From: an uncultured Clostridium sp.
Lineage (GTDB): Bacteria > Bacillota > Clostridia > Lachnospirales > Lachnospiraceae
Assembly: GCA_946553025.1 (NCBI GenBank)
Contig: CAMNRM010000041.1
Coordinates: forward strand, 1 to 44,567
DNA length: 44,567 nt
Direction of reading: 5' to 3'
Below are positions 8,042 to 17,966 of this stretch, in pieces. The notes beneath the pieces are model-generated. The model worked only from the letters and a program-made list of their open reading frames with translations, was not told the DNA's origin and did no database searches. Within the stretch, counting starts at the first letter, position 1. Each line of letters opens with the position of its first letter. The position numbers and the translations under genes are program-made.

Positions 8042-9133
8042 ATGGGAAAAATTATTTTAACTGGGGACAGACCCACGGGAAAACTTCATATAGGGCATTA
8101 TGTCGGCTCGTTAAAGCAGAGGGTGAAGCTGCAAAATTCAGGGGAATATGACGAGATTTTTATTATGATTGCGGATGCACAGGCGTTGACGGATAATGCG
8201 GACAACCCGGAAAAGGTGCGTCAGAACATTATCGAAGTGGCTCTGGATTATCTGTCGGCAGGATTAGACCCGCAAAAGTCTACCCTGTTTATCCAGTCGC
8301 AGATTCCTGAACTTTGTGAACTGTCCTTTTATTATATGAATCTGGTCACGGTATCGCGGCTTCAGCGCAATCCTACGGTGAAGTCGGAGATTCAGATGCG
8401 GAATTTTGAAACCAGTATCCCGGTTGGCTTCTTTACCTATCCCATCAGCCAGGCGGCGGATATTACGGCATTTCAGGCGACGACGGTTCCGGTCGGGGAA
8501 GATCAGATGCCGATGATTGAGCAGACCAGGGAAATTGTCCATAAATTTAATACGGTTTACGGGGAAGCGCTGACGATGCCGGACGTCCTTCTTCCCGATA
8601 ATAAAGCATGTATGCGTCTGCCCGGCACGGACGGCAAGGCGAAGATGAGCAAGTCTTTGGGAAACTGTATCTATCTTTCGGATACGGAAAAGGATGTACA
8701 GAAAAAGATTATGTCCATGTACACCGATCCTAATCACCTGCGCGTGGAAGATCCGGGATGCATCGAGGGGAATACCGTGTTTATGTATCTGGATGCATTT
8801 TCCACGGAAGAACATTTTGCAAAGTATCTGCCGGAATATAAGAATCTGGATGAGTTAAAGGCCCACTACCAGCGCGGCGGTCTGGGGGATGTAAAGGTGA
8901 AAAAGTTCCTGAATAAGGTTTTGCAGGAGGAGCTTGAACCTATCCGTCAGCGCAGGAAGGAATTTGAGCAGGATATTCCGGCGGTATATGAGATTTTGAA
9001 AAAGGGCAGTGAAAAGGCGAAAAGGAAAGCCGAACAGACCTTGGCGGGCGTTAAGCGGGCAATGCGGATTAATTATTTTGAGGATGCAGAATTAATCGCT
9101 GCACAGGCAAAGCAGTTTCAGGCGAAAGAATAG
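8042..9133 (+). CDS. trpS: Tryptophanyl-tRNA synthetase
   Basis: 363 residues from ATG 8042. An ATG two codons upstream (8036) sits only 2 bases from GGAAGG, while 8042 has the normal 8-base spacing. Class I synthetase signatures: the HIGH-type [15 protein letters not shown] at about 14-28 and the KMSKS loop [11 protein letters not shown] at about 200. [19 protein letters not shown] is the tryptophan-site region conserved in TrpRS. It charges tRNA-Trp in the cytoplasm. Length is slightly above the usual ~330 residues owing to a lysine-rich helical C-terminus. Monocistronic by context, with a strong promoter before and a hairpin terminator after. Confidence 0.95.
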   Translation: MGKIILTGDRPTGKLHIGHYVGSLKQRVKLQNSGEYDEIFIMIADAQALTDNADNPEKVRQNIIEVALDYLSAGLDPQKSTLFIQSQIPELCELSFYYMNLVTVSRLQRNPTVKSEIQMRNFETSIPVGFFTYPISQAADITAFQATTVPVGEDQMPMIEQTREIVHKFNTVYGEALTMPDVLLPDNKACMRLPGTDGKAKMSKSLGNCIYLSDTEKDVQKKIMSMYTDPNHLRVEDPGCIEGNTVFMYLDAFSTEEHFAKYLPEYKNLDELKAHYQRGGLGDVKVKKFLNKVLQEELEPIRQRRKEFEQDIPAVYEILKKGSEKAKRKAEQTLAGVKRAMRINYFEDAELIAAQAKQFQAKE

Positions 9134-9148
9134 AAGATGGTGCGGGAA

Positions 9149-9198
9149 GCGTGTTCGGACATTGGCGTTGGTGAAAACCATGTTCTGACACGCTTTTG
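9149..9198 (+). terminator. Probable terminator of trpS
   Basis: GCGTGT pairs with ACACGC, and GGACA with TGTTC after a 2x2 internal loop; the apical loop is about 18 bases and CGC runs into TTTT. The T-tract is short, so strength is uncertain. Confidence 0.55.
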
Positions 9199-9285
9199 TC
9201 CGTGTGCGGCGAGAACTGTATTGGGACGATTAGTCAGGGCGGCCTGCGCGGTTGATAATATTTTGGCGGCAGAGGGATAACAGAG

Positions 9286-9840
9286 ATGGGAACATGGCAT
9301 ACAAGAGGACTCAGGGGATCGGGGCTTGAGGATTTGATTAACCATACGAATGAAAGCTACCGGGAAAAAGGGCTGGCATTGATTCAGAAAATCCCCACGC
9401 CGATTACGCCGATAGAGATTGATAAGGGCAGTCATCAGATTACATTAGCTTATTTTAATCAGAAGAGTACCGTGGATTATATCGGTGCCGTCCAGGGGAT
9501 ACCAGTGTGCTTTGATGCCAAGGAATGCCGGACGGATACCTTTCCTCTGCACAATATTCACCCGCATCAGATGGCGTTTATGCAGGAGTTTGAACAGCAG
9601 GGCGGGGTGGCTTTTTTTATTGTTTCGTACACGGGGCGCAATGAAGTGTACTATGTTTCCTATGACGATGTGGCTGTGTTTTGGAAAAGAATGGAAGAGG
9701 GCGGGAGGAAGAGCTTTACTTACGAAGAAATCGATCATGCTTTTCGTATTCGTTCGCACAGGGATATGTATATTCATTACCTGGAAGCATTGCAAAAAGA
9801 TTTGGACAGAAAGGAATCGGAGAGAAACGAATCGAATTAA
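9286..9840 (+). CDS. recU: Holliday junction resolvase RecU
   Basis: 184 residues, close to the usual length. Signature blocks: GLEDLINHTNESYREKGLAL, KIPTPITPIEI, STVDYIGAVQGIPVCFDAKE, DTFPLHNIHPHQ and GVAFFIVSY. The D in STVDYIG and the D-A-K-E in CFDAKECRTDTF form the PD-(D/E)xK nuclease centre that cuts four-way junctions; RecU also modulates RecA. RecU is the Firmicute resolvase, supporting the taxonomic placement. In many Firmicutes it sits beside a penicillin-binding protein gene, but here it lies alone between trpS and the his operon. The ATG has only a weak purine stretch (AGAGGGATAACAGAG) upstream. Confidence 0.93.
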   Translation: MGTWHTRGLRGSGLEDLINHTNESYREKGLALIQKIPTPITPIEIDKGSHQITLAYFNQKSTVDYIGAVQGIPVCFDAKECRTDTFPLHNIHPHQMAFMQEFEQQGGVAFFIVSYTGRNEVYYVSYDDVAVFWKRMEEGGRKSFTYEEIDHAFRIRSHRDMYIHYLEALQKDLDRKESERNESN

Positions 9841-9848
9841 GAATGTGG

Positions 9849-9877
9849 TTGACAATGCGGAGGATATTTTCTATAAT
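9849..9877 (+). promoter_or_regulatory. Consensus sigma-A promoter of the his operon
   Basis: TTGACA at 9849-9854, exactly 17 bases, TATAAT at 9872-9877: a perfect consensus. The transcript would have a leader of about 105 bases before hisZ. I see no run of His codons, no T-box sequence and no clear terminator hairpin in that leader. Confidence 0.9.
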
Positions 9878-9990
9878 AAAAAGCACGTTATCGAATTAGC
9901 ACTTTACTACAGGAAAGTGAATAGGCGGGTTTTCTCGTCACAGAGGCTATACGAAAGAGGAACATAATAAAAGGATAAGGAGCACGGTTC

Positions 9991-11256
9991 ATGACAAAGC
10001 AATTGATTCATACGCCGGAAGGTGTTCGCGATATTTATGCCGCAGAGTGCAGGCAGAAGCTAAAGGTACAGAAAAAGATACTGCACACCCTTTATGCCTA
10101 CGGCTACCAGCACATGGAAACGCCGAGTTTTGAGTTTTTTGATATTTTTAATGAGGAACGGGGAAGTGTAAGCTCGCGGGAAATGTTTAAGTTTTTTGAC
10201 CGGGAAAATAACACATTGGTCTTAAAGCCGGATATGACGCCGGCGATTGCGCGGTGCGTGGCAAAATATTTTTCGGAGGAAGCCATGCCTGTCCGTCTTT
10301 GCTATCTGGAGAGGACGTTTACCAACAACATCAGCTACCAGGGACGGTTAAAAGAGTCCACACAGACGGGGGCGGAAATGATTGGCGACGATTCAAGTGA
10401 CGCCGACGCGGAGATGATTGCCATGGTGATTGACTGTCTGCGGGCGGTGGGCTTAAAGGAGTTCCAGGTGGAACTGGGACAGATTGAATTTTTCCGCGGA
10501 CTGGTGGAAGAGGCGGGGATTGACGAAGATACCCGGATACAGCTTCAGGAATTGATTGAAAATAAGAACTTTTTCGGCGTGGAGGAATTGCTCCGTGCCC
10601 ATCCGATGGATGCCCAGCTGAGGGAAGTTTTTCTGCATCTGCCGAAACTCTTTGGTTCGATAGAGCAGGTGCGCACGGCAAGGTCGCTTACGGATAATCC
10701 CAGGGCAAGGTTTGCCATTGAACGATTGGAAAAGGTTCATCAGATTCTGGAAAACTATGGGCTTTCGGAGTATGTTTCCTATGATTTGGGGATGCTCAGC
10801 AAGTATCAGTATTATACAGGGATTATTTTTAAGGCTTATACCTATGGGACGGGGGATTACCTTGTTACCGGCGGGCGCTATGATAAGCTGCTGGAGCAGT
10901 TTGGGAAAGATGCCCCGGCGGTGGGGTTCGGCATTGTGGTTGACCGCGTGTTAATGGCGTTAAGCAGCCAGAATATTTTTCTTCCGGCAAAGAGGAAGGA
11001 TACCATGGTGCTTTTTGATGTGTCGGCACGGGTGGAGGCTGTGGCCCTTGCAAAGCGGCTTCGGGAAAAGGGGATTCCGGTGCTTTTCCAGCGCAGGCAC
11101 AGGACGCCGAAGATGGATGATTACCTGCAGATGGCTGTGCGGCGCGGCATGGACAGGATGATTTATGTTTATGACGACGGCAAGCGGGGGCTGGTGTATG
11201 CGCTGCCGGAGATGGAAGCCGTGCAGGAAGTTGATGTGCCAAAAATCGATGGATAG
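9991..11256 (+). CDS. hisZ: ATP phosphoribosyltransferase regulatory subunit
   Basis: 421 residues with a class II histidyl-tRNA-synthetase-like fold: TPEGVRDIYAAECRQKLK at the start, FKFFDRENNTLVLKPDMTP, then RLCYLERTFTNN. It departs from true HisRS: the motif-2 region lacks the RxGKGRYREF block, and there is no tRNA-reading insertion. It pairs with the short HisG encoded 46 bases downstream, whose length requires a HisZ partner, to form the hetero-octameric first enzyme of histidine synthesis and to confer histidine feedback. The ATG follows AAGGATAAGGAGC. First gene of the operon behind the 9849 promoter. Confidence 0.93.
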   Translation: MTKQLIHTPEGVRDIYAAECRQKLKVQKKILHTLYAYGYQHMETPSFEFFDIFNEERGSVSSREMFKFFDRENNTLVLKPDMTPAIARCVAKYFSEEAMPVRLCYLERTFTNNISYQGRLKESTQTGAEMIGDDSSDADAEMIAMVIDCLRAVGLKEFQVELGQIEFFRGLVEEAGIDEDTRIQLQELIENKNFFGVEELLRAHPMDAQLREVFLHLPKLFGSIEQVRTARSLTDNPRARFAIERLEKVHQILENYGLSEYVSYDLGMLSKYQYYTGIIFKAYTYGTGDYLVTGGRYDKLLEQFGKDAPAVGFGIVVDRVLMALSSQNIFLPAKRKDTMVLFDVSARVEAVALAKRLREKGIPVLFQRRHRTPKMDDYLQMAVRRGMDRMIYVYDDGKRGLVYALPEMEAVQEVDVPKIDG

Positions 11257-11302
11257 GCAATAAATGATGCAGAACAGGCAAAGTTCCTGAAAGGAATAGA
11301 AC

Positions 11303-11944
11303 ATGAGAGAATTAACCGTAGCCCTGGCGAAGGGCAGGCTGGCGAATAAGGCCATGGATTTATTTGAACAGATAGGGATTTCCTGCGAGGAGATGAAGGA
11401 TAAGGATTCCCGCAAGCTGATTTTTGAAAATAAGGAACTGGGGATGCGTTTTTTTCTGGCGAAAGCCAATGATGTTCCGACCTATGTGGAGTATGGGGCG
11501 GCGGATATCGGTATCGTGGGGAAGGATACGATTTTAGAGGAAGGGCGCAAGCTTTATGAAGTGCTGGACCTTCGGATGGGCAGGTGCAGGATGTGCGTGT
11601 GCGGGCCGCTTTCGGCGAAGGAACAGTTAAACAATCACGCCTTAATCCGCGTGGCGACAAAGTATCCGCACATTGCCAAGGACTATTTTTATAATAAAAA
11701 GTACCAGACCGTGGAGATTATTAAGCTGAATGGTTCGATTGAGCTGGCACCTATTGTGGGGCTTTCCGATGTAATTGTGGATATCGTGGAAACGGGGAGT
11801 ACCCTGCGGGAAAATGGTCTGGCGGTTTTGGAGGAAATTACGGATTTGTCGGCAAGAGTTGTGGTCAATCAGGTAAGTATGAAGCGGGAAAATGAGCGTA
11901 TTTCCCGGATCATTAAGGGGTTGCAGGAACTGGTGTATACGTAA
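11303..11944 (+). CDS. hisG: ATP phosphoribosyltransferase, short form
   Basis: 213 residues, the catalytic-only short form that needs HisZ. Visible blocks: ELTVALAKGRLANKAMDLF, FFLAKANDVPTYVEYGAADI, GIVGKDTILEE and VDIVETGSTLRENGL, the PRPP-binding loop. It condenses ATP with PRPP to phosphoribosyl-ATP, the committed step of histidine synthesis. The C-terminal regulatory ACT-like domain of long HisG is absent, as expected. The start follows AAAGGAATAGAAC. Confidence 0.95.
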   Translation: MRELTVALAKGRLANKAMDLFEQIGISCEEMKDKDSRKLIFENKELGMRFFLAKANDVPTYVEYGAADIGIVGKDTILEEGRKLYEVLDLRMGRCRMCVCGPLSAKEQLNNHALIRVATKYPHIAKDYFYNKKYQTVEIIKLNGSIELAPIVGLSDVIVDIVETGSTLRENGLAVLEEITDLSARVVVNQVSMKRENERISRIIKGLQELVYT

Positions 11945-11992
11945 GTTTTTAAGATAGAAAATATAGAAATCATGGGCAATGGAGGATGCAGG

Positions 11993-13294
11993 ATGAGAAT
12001 AATACCATTAGATGAGGGAAGCCGGAAGAATATTTTGGAGGATTTATTAAAGCGCGATCCCAACCAGTACAGCCAGTACGCCGATACCGTTTCTGCGATT
12101 GTGGAGCGGGTGAAAAAGGATAAGGATGAAGCGCTTTTTTCCTATACATTGCAGTTTGATAAGGCAGAGATTAGCGCGGAAAATGTGCGGGTAAGCCAGG
12201 CAGAAATTGAGGAAGCCAGGGAAAAGGTTGACCCGAAACTTTTGGCGGTTATGGAAAAATCGATGGAAAATATCCGCGAATATCACCAGCGCCAGGTGCG
12301 CCAGAGCTGGTTTTCCAGTAAGCCGGACGGGACGATTTTAGGGCAAAAAATCACTGCGTTAGAGAGTGTGGGCGTGTATGTTCCGGGCGGAAAGGCAGCC
12401 TATCCTTCCACGGTTTTAATGAATATTATCCCGGCAAAGGTGGCAGGCGTGGAGAGGATTGTGATGGTTACGCCGCCGGGAAAGGACGGGAAGGTGAATC
12501 CGGTTACGCTTACGGCTGCCTATCTGGCTGGAGTTACCGAGGTCTATAAGGTGGGCGGCGCACAGGCGATAGCTGCCCTGGCATTTGGAACCGAGTCGAT
12601 CCCGCGGGTGAATAAGATTGTCGGGCCGGGGAATATCTTTGTGGCGCTGGCAAAAAAGGCGGTTTATGGTCATGTCAGCATTGACAGCATTGCCGGTCCG
12701 AGCGAGATTTTGGTGCTTGCCGACGAAACCGCAAATCCCCGGTATGTGGCGGCGGATTTACTGAGCCAGGCGGAGCATGATGAACTGGCTTCGGCGATTT
12801 TAGTAACCACCAGTATGGAACTAGCCAGGGCGGTTTCCGCGGAGGTGGATAAACTGGTTAAGACCCTTTCGCGGCGGGAAATTCTGGAGAAATCTTTGGA
12901 AAATTATGGGTATCTTCTGGTTGCCCGTTCGCTTGACGAGGCGATAGAAACGGCGAATGAGATTGCTTCCGAACACCTGGAAATAGTCACAAAAAATCCC
13001 TTTGAAGTGATGACAAAAATCCGTAATGCCGGGGCAATTTTTATCGGGCCGTACAGTTCAGAACCCCTTGGCGATTACTTTGCCGGGCCGAACCATGTGC
13101 TTCCGACGAATGGAACAGCGAAGTTCTTTTCGCCGTTGGGTGTGGATGATTATGTGAAAAAATCCAGCATTATCTATTATTCAAAAGAGGCGCTTGAGGC
13201 GGTGCACACGGAGATTGAGGCATTTGCCGAATCGGAGCAATTAACGGCACATGCAAATTCCATACGGGTTCGGTTTTCCGGGGAAGGGCAGTAG
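11993..13294 (+). CDS. hisD: Histidinol dehydrogenase
   Basis: 433 residues from the ATG at 11993, seven bases after GGAGG; an in-frame ATG at 11972 would place that ribosome site inside the gene. Blocks: [77 protein letters not shown] and [14 protein letters not shown]. The Gln and His of the SQAEHD segment are zinc-ligand positions in the family. It is the NAD-dependent two-step oxidation of histidinol to histidine, the last step of the pathway. Directly downstream of hisG. Confidence 0.96.
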   Translation: MRIIPLDEGSRKNILEDLLKRDPNQYSQYADTVSAIVERVKKDKDEALFSYTLQFDKAEISAENVRVSQAEIEEAREKVDPKLLAVMEKSMENIREYHQRQVRQSWFSSKPDGTILGQKITALESVGVYVPGGKAAYPSTVLMNIIPAKVAGVERIVMVTPPGKDGKVNPVTLTAAYLAGVTEVYKVGGAQAIAALAFGTESIPRVNKIVGPGNIFVALAKKAVYGHVSIDSIAGPSEILVLADETANPRYVAADLLSQAEHDELASAILVTTSMELARAVSAEVDKLVKTLSRREILEKSLENYGYLLVARSLDEAIETANEIASEHLEIVTKNPFEVMTKIRNAGAIFIGPYSSEPLGDYFAGPNHVLPTNGTAKFFSPLGVDDYVKKSSIIYYSKEALEAVHTEIEAFAESEQLTAHANSIRVRFSGEGQ

Positions 13295-13387
13295 AACCAT
13301 GTGATTCAGAAAACCGAAGCAGTCCAGAGAAAAACATTGAAAAAGCGTTAGGATAGAATAACGAAAAAGAGTTGAAGAGGGGATAAG

Positions 13388-13975
13388 ATGATGCGGAAAG
13401 CACATATTGTCAGGAATACCAGGGAAACAAAAATTGTTATGGATTTAAACCTGGACGGGGAGGGGAAGGCAGATATTTCTACGGGAATCGGCTTTTTTGA
13501 CCATATGTTAAACAGCTTTGCCCGCCATGGTTTTTTTGATTTGACGGTGAAGGTTGAGGGCGATCTTGAGGTAGATACCCACCATACGATAGAAGATACG
13601 GGCATTGTTCTGGGGATGGCCATTAAAGAAGCTGTGGGGAAAAAAGAAGGAATTAAGCGCTATGGTTCGGTAATTCTTCCCATGGATGAAGCCCTGCTCC
13701 TCTGCGCTCTTGACCTTTGCGGGCGTCCCTATCTGGTCTATGATCTCACCCTTGATCGGGAATATGTCGGCGATCTGGAAACGGAGATGATCAAAGAGTT
13801 TTTCTATGCGGTTTCCTATGCCGGGGAGATGAATCTTCATGTAAAACAATTTTCCGGGATGAATAATCACCATATCATTGAAGGTGCATTTAAGGCATTT
13901 GGGAAGGCGCTAGATGAGGCGGTTTCCATTGATAACCGGATTCAGGGTGTGTTGTCTACGAAGGGGAGTTTATAA
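13388..13975 (+). CDS. hisB: Imidazoleglycerol-phosphate dehydratase
   Basis: 195 residues, the monofunctional HisB without the phosphatase domain of enteric bacteria. Two HHxxE-type manganese sites are visible: HHTIEDTGIVLG around residue 60 and NNHHIIEGAFKAFGKAL near 160. TGIGFFDHMLNSFARHG precedes them. It converts imidazoleglycerol phosphate to imidazole-acetol phosphate. The histidinol-phosphate phosphatase needed later is not in this cluster. ATG-ATG start behind GAGGGGATAAG. A 93-base gap separates it from hisD. Confidence 0.96.
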   Translation: MMRKAHIVRNTRETKIVMDLNLDGEGKADISTGIGFFDHMLNSFARHGFFDLTVKVEGDLEVDTHHTIEDTGIVLGMAIKEAVGKKEGIKRYGSVILPMDEALLLCALDLCGRPYLVYDLTLDREYVGDLETEMIKEFFYAVSYAGEMNLHVKQFSGMNNHHIIEGAFKAFGKALDEAVSIDNRIQGVLSTKGSL

Positions 13976-14011
13976 AACCATTTAATTCATTAAGATTACG
14001 GAGGAAGAAAC

Positions 14012-14734
14012 ATGCAGCTTTACCCAGCAATTGATATGAAAGACGGGAAATGTGTCCGCCTGCGTCAGGGGGCTTTTCAGGAGATGACGGTGTATTCGGA
14101 CGCACCGGAAAAGGTAGCCGCTTACTGGCAGGAACAGGGGGCTTCTTTTTTACATTTGGTTGATTTGGACGGGGCGCTGGCGGGGCATTCGGTCAATGCG
14201 CCGGTGATTGAAAAAATTGCCAAAACGGTTTCTATCCCTATTGAACTTGGCGGAGGAATCCGTACCCGGGAAAGTGTCCAAACGATGCTTTCTCTAGGGG
14301 TAAAGCGGGTGATTATCGGAACGAAGGCGGTGGAGCGCCCGGAGTTTCTTCGGGAACTGGCCGATGAATTTGGCCCAGAGGCTATCGTGGCGGGAATTGA
14401 CGCCCGGGACGGCTGGGTGGCGATTCAGGGCTGGGAGGAAATCAGCAAAATCCGTGCCCTGGACTTAAGCTTGCAGATGAAGGATTTTGGCATTCGGCAC
14501 ATTGTCTATACGGATATTTCCAGAGATGGGATGTTGTCCGGGCCGAATGTGGAGGCGACAAAGGCATTGACAAAAGAAACAGGGCTTGACATTATCGCTT
14601 CCGGGGGAGTATCCTGTATAGAGGATCTTGAACAGCTTTACCGGGAAGATATCTGCGGGGCGATTATCGGGAAAGCGCTCTATGAGAAACGGATTGACTT
14701 AAAGGAAGCTGTGGCAAGGTTTGAGCATCGATAG
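14012..14734 (+). CDS. hisA: ProFAR (phosphoribosylformimino-AICAR ribotide) isomerase
   Basis: 240-residue TIM barrel. YPAIDMKDGKCVRLRQGAF carries the first catalytic Asp; IELGGGIRTRESVQTMLSLG, VAGIDARDGWVAIQGW (second catalytic Asp) and ISRDGMLSGPN follow. GGVSCIEDLEQLY and GAIIGKALYEKRI form the C-terminal phosphate-binding loop. It performs the Amadori isomerisation of ProFAR to PRFAR. All expected catalytic residues are present, in contrast to the HisF-like barrel encoded next. The start follows GGAGGAAGAAAC. Confidence 0.96.
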   Translation: MQLYPAIDMKDGKCVRLRQGAFQEMTVYSDAPEKVAAYWQEQGASFLHLVDLDGALAGHSVNAPVIEKIAKTVSIPIELGGGIRTRESVQTMLSLGVKRVIIGTKAVERPEFLRELADEFGPEAIVAGIDARDGWVAIQGWEEISKIRALDLSLQMKDFGIRHIVYTDISRDGMLSGPNVEATKALTKETGLDIIASGGVSCIEDLEQLYREDICGAIIGKALYEKRIDLKEAVARFEHR

Positions 14735-14770
14735 GCCCAGAAAAGGAAGATTACGGGAAAGGAAACAGCA

Positions 14771-16057
14771 ATGACAAAAATAAAAGGATTAATTCCCGGA
14801 TTTGGCTGCAGGGAAGGAAAAGCGGTTTGCCGGGAGGACGGACAGGTTGTGGAATATACGGAGGCAGTTTCCCTCTGTCGGCATTGGAGCAATAATGGGG
14901 CGGATCAGCTTTTGATTTATGATCTGGCAGAACAGGAGGCCGATCACGAAAGGACGATTCATTGCCTGAAGGAAATTGTACGGGAAATTGATGCACCGGT
15001 GATTGTCGGCGGCTGGGTTAAGCGTCTGGAAGATGTGAAAAAATATCTTTATGCCGGGGCTTCGGCTGTTTTTCTGGACGGCAAAAATGAAGAAAATATT
15101 GACTTAATTAAAGAAGCCTCCAACCGCTTCGGCAGTGAAAAAATCAATGTGTTTTTATCGGATGCACGGCTTCTTTCCCGGGCAGAGGAATTTATCCAGC
15201 TGGGGGCTTCAAGATTGATTTTGGACTGTGATTTCAGCATACGGGAACTGAAGCGCATTTCGGATATGGGAATCCCCTGCCTGATTGCCTGCGAACATAA
15301 AGAAGAAGAGCTGGTGATGTCCTGCTTTCAGTCGCCGGAGGTGGAGGGCATTGTCCTTCCGGCAAAAAAGGGCGAGAACTGGATGGAGTTAAAACAGACC
15401 TTAAAGGCCCGGGGAGTTGCGGTAAATACGCTGGAAAGCGATATTGCGTGGAACCGGTTTAAGTTAAATAAAGACGGGCTGATTCCGGTAATTGTACAGG
15501 ACTATAAGACCAGTGAAGTTCTGATGTTAGCTTATATGAATGAAGAGGCTTTCCGCCAGACGCTGGAAACGGGAAGGATGACTTACTTTAGCCGGAGCCG
15601 GAATAAGCTGTGGTTAAAAGGCGAAACTTCCGGGCATTTCCAGTATGTAAAATCCCTTCGCTTAGACTGCGATCAGGATACGATTCTGGCAAAAGTTCAT
15701 CAGATTGGAGCGGCCTGCCATACGGGGAACCGAAGCTGCTTTTTTACGAATTTGGTGGAGAAGGAGTATAAGGAAAGCAATCCGCTAAAGGTGTTTGAAG
15801 ATGTCTATTCCGTGATTTTGGATCGCAAGGCAAACCCGAAAGAGGGTTCGTATACCAACTATTTATTTGATAAGGGAATCGATAAGATTTTAAAGAAATG
15901 CGGCGAGGAGGCAACCGAGATTATTATTGCCGCAAAGAATCCCGACCCGGAAGAAATCAAGTACGAAATTTCTGATTTTCTGTACCATGTGATGGTGCTG
16001 ATGGCGGAAAAGGGGATTAGCTGGGAAGAGATTACGAGGGAATTGGCAAATCGTTAA
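14771..16057 (+). CDS. Fusion of a degenerate HisF-like barrel with HisI and HisE
   Basis: 428 residues, about twice the size of HisIE. Residues 1-225 read as a HisA/HisF-type barrel: [15 protein letters not shown] aligns with the HisF start but replaces the catalytic LDVKDG aspartate by Gly12. [18 protein letters not shown] aligns with the PxxVGGGI loop with GGGI changed to GGWV, and [14 protein letters not shown] aligns with the HisF C-terminus. Residues ~230-335 are phosphoribosyl-AMP cyclohydrolase (HisI) with metal-binding D299, D301, D303 and zinc cysteines C300, C316, C323 ([10 protein letters not shown]). Residues ~340-428 are phosphoribosyl-ATP pyrophosphatase (His[31 protein letters not shown]). 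HisI and HisE look intact; the barrel probably lacks HisF activity. Last gene of the operon. Confidence 0.88.
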   Translation: MTKIKGLIPGFGCREGKAVCREDGQVVEYTEAVSLCRHWSNNGADQLLIYDLAEQEADHERTIHCLKEIVREIDAPVIVGGWVKRLEDVKKYLYAGASAVFLDGKNEENIDLIKEASNRFGSEKINVFLSDARLLSRAEEFIQLGASRLILDCDFSIRELKRISDMGIPCLIACEHKEEELVMSCFQSPEVEGIVLPAKKGENWMELKQTLKARGVAVNTLESDIAWNRFKLNKDGLIPVIVQDYKTSEVLMLAYMNEEAFRQTLETGRMTYFSRSRNKLWLKGETSGHFQYVKSLRLDCDQDTILAKVHQIGAACHTGNRSCFFTNLVEKEYKESNPLKVFEDVYSVILDRKANPKEGSYTNYLFDKGIDKILKKCGEEATEIIIAAKNPDPEEIKYEISDFLYHVMVLMAEKGISWEEITRELANR

Positions 16058-16167
16058 GGCATAGCTTTTCTTTTGGCTTTGCTGCGGCATAACCATAACA
16101 CAGGGTTTTTCAGATAAAGGATAATGTTCAATAAAGAATAATCAAAAAGAAAGAAGGAAAATTAAAA

Positions 16168-17400
16168 ATGTCTTTAGTCGTTGATAAGTTTCTGCGTTAT
16201 ATTTCCTTTGACACACAGTCGGAAGATGAACAAGAACAGCAGCCAAGTACCCAAAAGCAGTTTGTACTGGCGAATGTTCTTGCGGATGAACTGCGGGAGA
16301 TGGGAGCTGAGGAAGTGACGGTGGATGAGCATTGTTATGTTTTTGCAACGATTCCGGCAACTTCCGAAAAGAAGCTTCCGGTGCTGGGGCTGCTGGCACA
16401 TATGGATACTTCTCCGGCATTTTCCGGGCTGAATGTTAAGCCGCAGATTGTGAAAAATTATGACGGTCAGAAGATTGTGCTGAATGAAGAACTGGGAATT
16501 GTCCTTGACCCGAAGAAATTCCCGGATATGCTGGGTTATGTGGGAAAAGATTTAATTACCACGGATGGAACGACGCTTTTAGGTGCAGATGACAAGGCTG
16601 GCGTGGCAGAGATTATGGCGGCTGCGGAGTATTTCCTTACCCATAAGGAAGTGGAGCATGGGAAGATCCGCATTGGCTTTACCCCGGATGAGGAAGTGGG
16701 AAGAGGGACGGAAAACTTTGATCTTGAGGCTTTTGGGGCGGATATCGCCTATACGGTGGACGGCGGCCCTCTGGGTGAGTTAGAGTATGAAAACTTTAAC
16801 GCGGCAGGCGCGAAAGTTTGGGTTCATGGAAAGAGCATCCATCCGGGTTCTTCCAAGGGAATGATGGTCAATGCCCTGCTTATCGGTATGGAATTTCAAT
16901 CCATGCTTCCCGTCTTTGAAAATCCAATGTACACGGAAGGTTATGAGGGATTTTATCATTTGAATCATATGCACGGGGATGTGGAAACGGCCTGTCTGGA
17001 GTATATTATCCGCGACCACGATAAAGAAAAATTTGCCAGGAAAAAACATCAGATGATGCGGACGGCGGACTTTTTAAATCTGAAGTACGGCATAGGTACA
17101 GTGGATGTGGAAATGAAGGATTCTTATTACAATATGAAAGAAAAAATCGAACCGCACATGTATCTGATTGATATGGCAAAGGAAGCAATGGAAGATTTGG
17201 GCATTGAGCCGTTAGTGTGTCCTATCCGCGGCGGAACAGACGGGGCAAATCTGTCCTATCAGGGACTTCCCTGCCCGAACCTTTGTACAGGCGGTCATAA
17301 TTTCCATGGGAAATACGAATATATCTGCATCCAGGCCATGGAAAAGGTCATGGAACTATTAATTGCCATTGTGCAGAAGGTTGAAAAATTCAGTAAATAG
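16168..17400 (+). CDS. pepT: Peptidase T (tripeptide aminopeptidase, M20B)
   Basis: 410 residues, the standard PepT length. Blocks: [14 protein letters not shown] at the start, [15 protein letters not shown] (zinc-ligand His and catalytic Asp), [20 protein letters not shown] (bridging Asp), [20 protein letters not shown] (catalytic and ligand Glu), [20 protein letters not shown] and [20 protein letters not shown]. It is a cytoplasmic dinuclear-zinc exopeptidase releasing N-terminal residues from tripeptides. The ATG follows AAGAAGGAAAATT. Transcribed alone, with a hairpin terminator 40 bases downstream. Confidence 0.95.
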   Translation: MSLVVDKFLRYISFDTQSEDEQEQQPSTQKQFVLANVLADELREMGAEEVTVDEHCYVFATIPATSEKKLPVLGLLAHMDTSPAFSGLNVKPQIVKNYDGQKIVLNEELGIVLDPKKFPDMLGYVGKDLITTDGTTLLGADDKAGVAEIMAAAEYFLTHKEVEHGKIRIGFTPDEEVGRGTENFDLEAFGADIAYTVDGGPLGELEYENFNAAGAKVWVHGKSIHPGSSKGMMVNALLIGMEFQSMLPVFENPMYTEGYEGFYHLNHMHGDVETACLEYIIRDHDKEKFARKKHQMMRTADFLNLKYGIGTVDVEMKDSYYNMKEKIEPHMYLIDMAKEAMEDLGIEPLVCPIRGGTDGANLSYQGLPCPNLCTGGHNFHGKYEYICIQAMEKVMELLIAIVQKVEKFSK

Positions 17401-17437
17401 GATGCGAAAAAAGCGCAGGTGCTTGTGAACAGGGAGT

Positions 17438-17478
17438 AAAGGACGGCGGAAGTGTTTGAATGGCTTTGCCGTCCTTTT
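17438..17478 (+). terminator. Terminator of pepT
   Basis: GGACGGC pairs with GCCGTCC over a loop of about 20 bases that itself has weak pairing, followed by TTTT. It is flanked by AAA on the left, so it may extend by A-T pairs. Confidence 0.65.
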
Positions 17479-17537
17479 ATTCATATAGGTTTGATTTACT
17501 ATCTTGTTTTACAATTAAAAATATGGAGGGTTATACT

Positions 17538-17966
17538 ATGCCATTAAGGCTATTGGTACACATGGGAAGGAAGCCGGAGGGGTTGCAGATTGTGCTGGAT
17601 AATGAAGATTTTTTTATGAAACATACGATACATTTATTAGATGAAAGAGTTAATGGTCTGACAAAATATACGGACGGTGCAATCTATGTTAATGAACGAT
17701 ATTTTAAGGACAGGTTCGGTGCGTTTGTTCCATGGTTTGATATGAGCACGGGCGGAAAAACAATACTTAATATTTTTTATCATCCTGATATTTGTTTTAG
17801 TCAGAAGGAATGTGGGGAAAATGCATGTGCGGACATTAAAAATTTAACACAAGGCTGTGTAACACCGGGATATATCGTTGATTATGATGGAGATGACCGA
17901 TGTGATGTAATTATCGATGATAATCCCGAATGGCATTACACCAGTGTAAAAGAGGTAAATTCATGA
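17538..17966 (+). CDS. Hypothetical protein, possibly DUF4869-like
   Basis: 142 residues from ATG 17538, eight bases after GGAGGG; an ATG 78 bases upstream has no ribosome site. The middle reads GGKTILNIFYHPDICFSQKE then CGENACADI. This pattern (short hydrophobic strand, then Cys-Gly-(D/E)-N-x-C) recalls DUF4869 proteins, but the match is from memory and uncertain. No signal peptide or membrane helix. The stop overlaps the next gene's start in ATGA, so the pair is translationally coupled and presumably acts together. Confidence 0.65.
   Translation: MPLRLLVHMGRKPEGLQIVLDNEDFFMKHTIHLLDERVNGLTKYTDGAIYVNERYFKDRFGAFVPWFDMSTGGKTILNIFYHPDICFSQKECGENACADIKNLTQGCVTPGYIVDYDGDDRCDVIIDDNPEWHYTSVKEVNS

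Noticed and set aside
9137-9280. 47-codon plus-strand frame between trpS and recU (MVREACSDIG..., four cysteines)
   Set aside because: It lies over the trpS terminator hairpin, has no ribosome site and no recognisable pattern.
9878-9990. Possible histidine attenuator or T-box before hisZ
   Set aside because: No run of His codons, no T-box consensus and no terminator with T-tract could be found in the leader.
10331-11660. Long minus-strand frames opposite hisZ and hisG
   Set aside because: They are proline/serine/histidine-rich shadows of well-supported genes, without ribosome sites.
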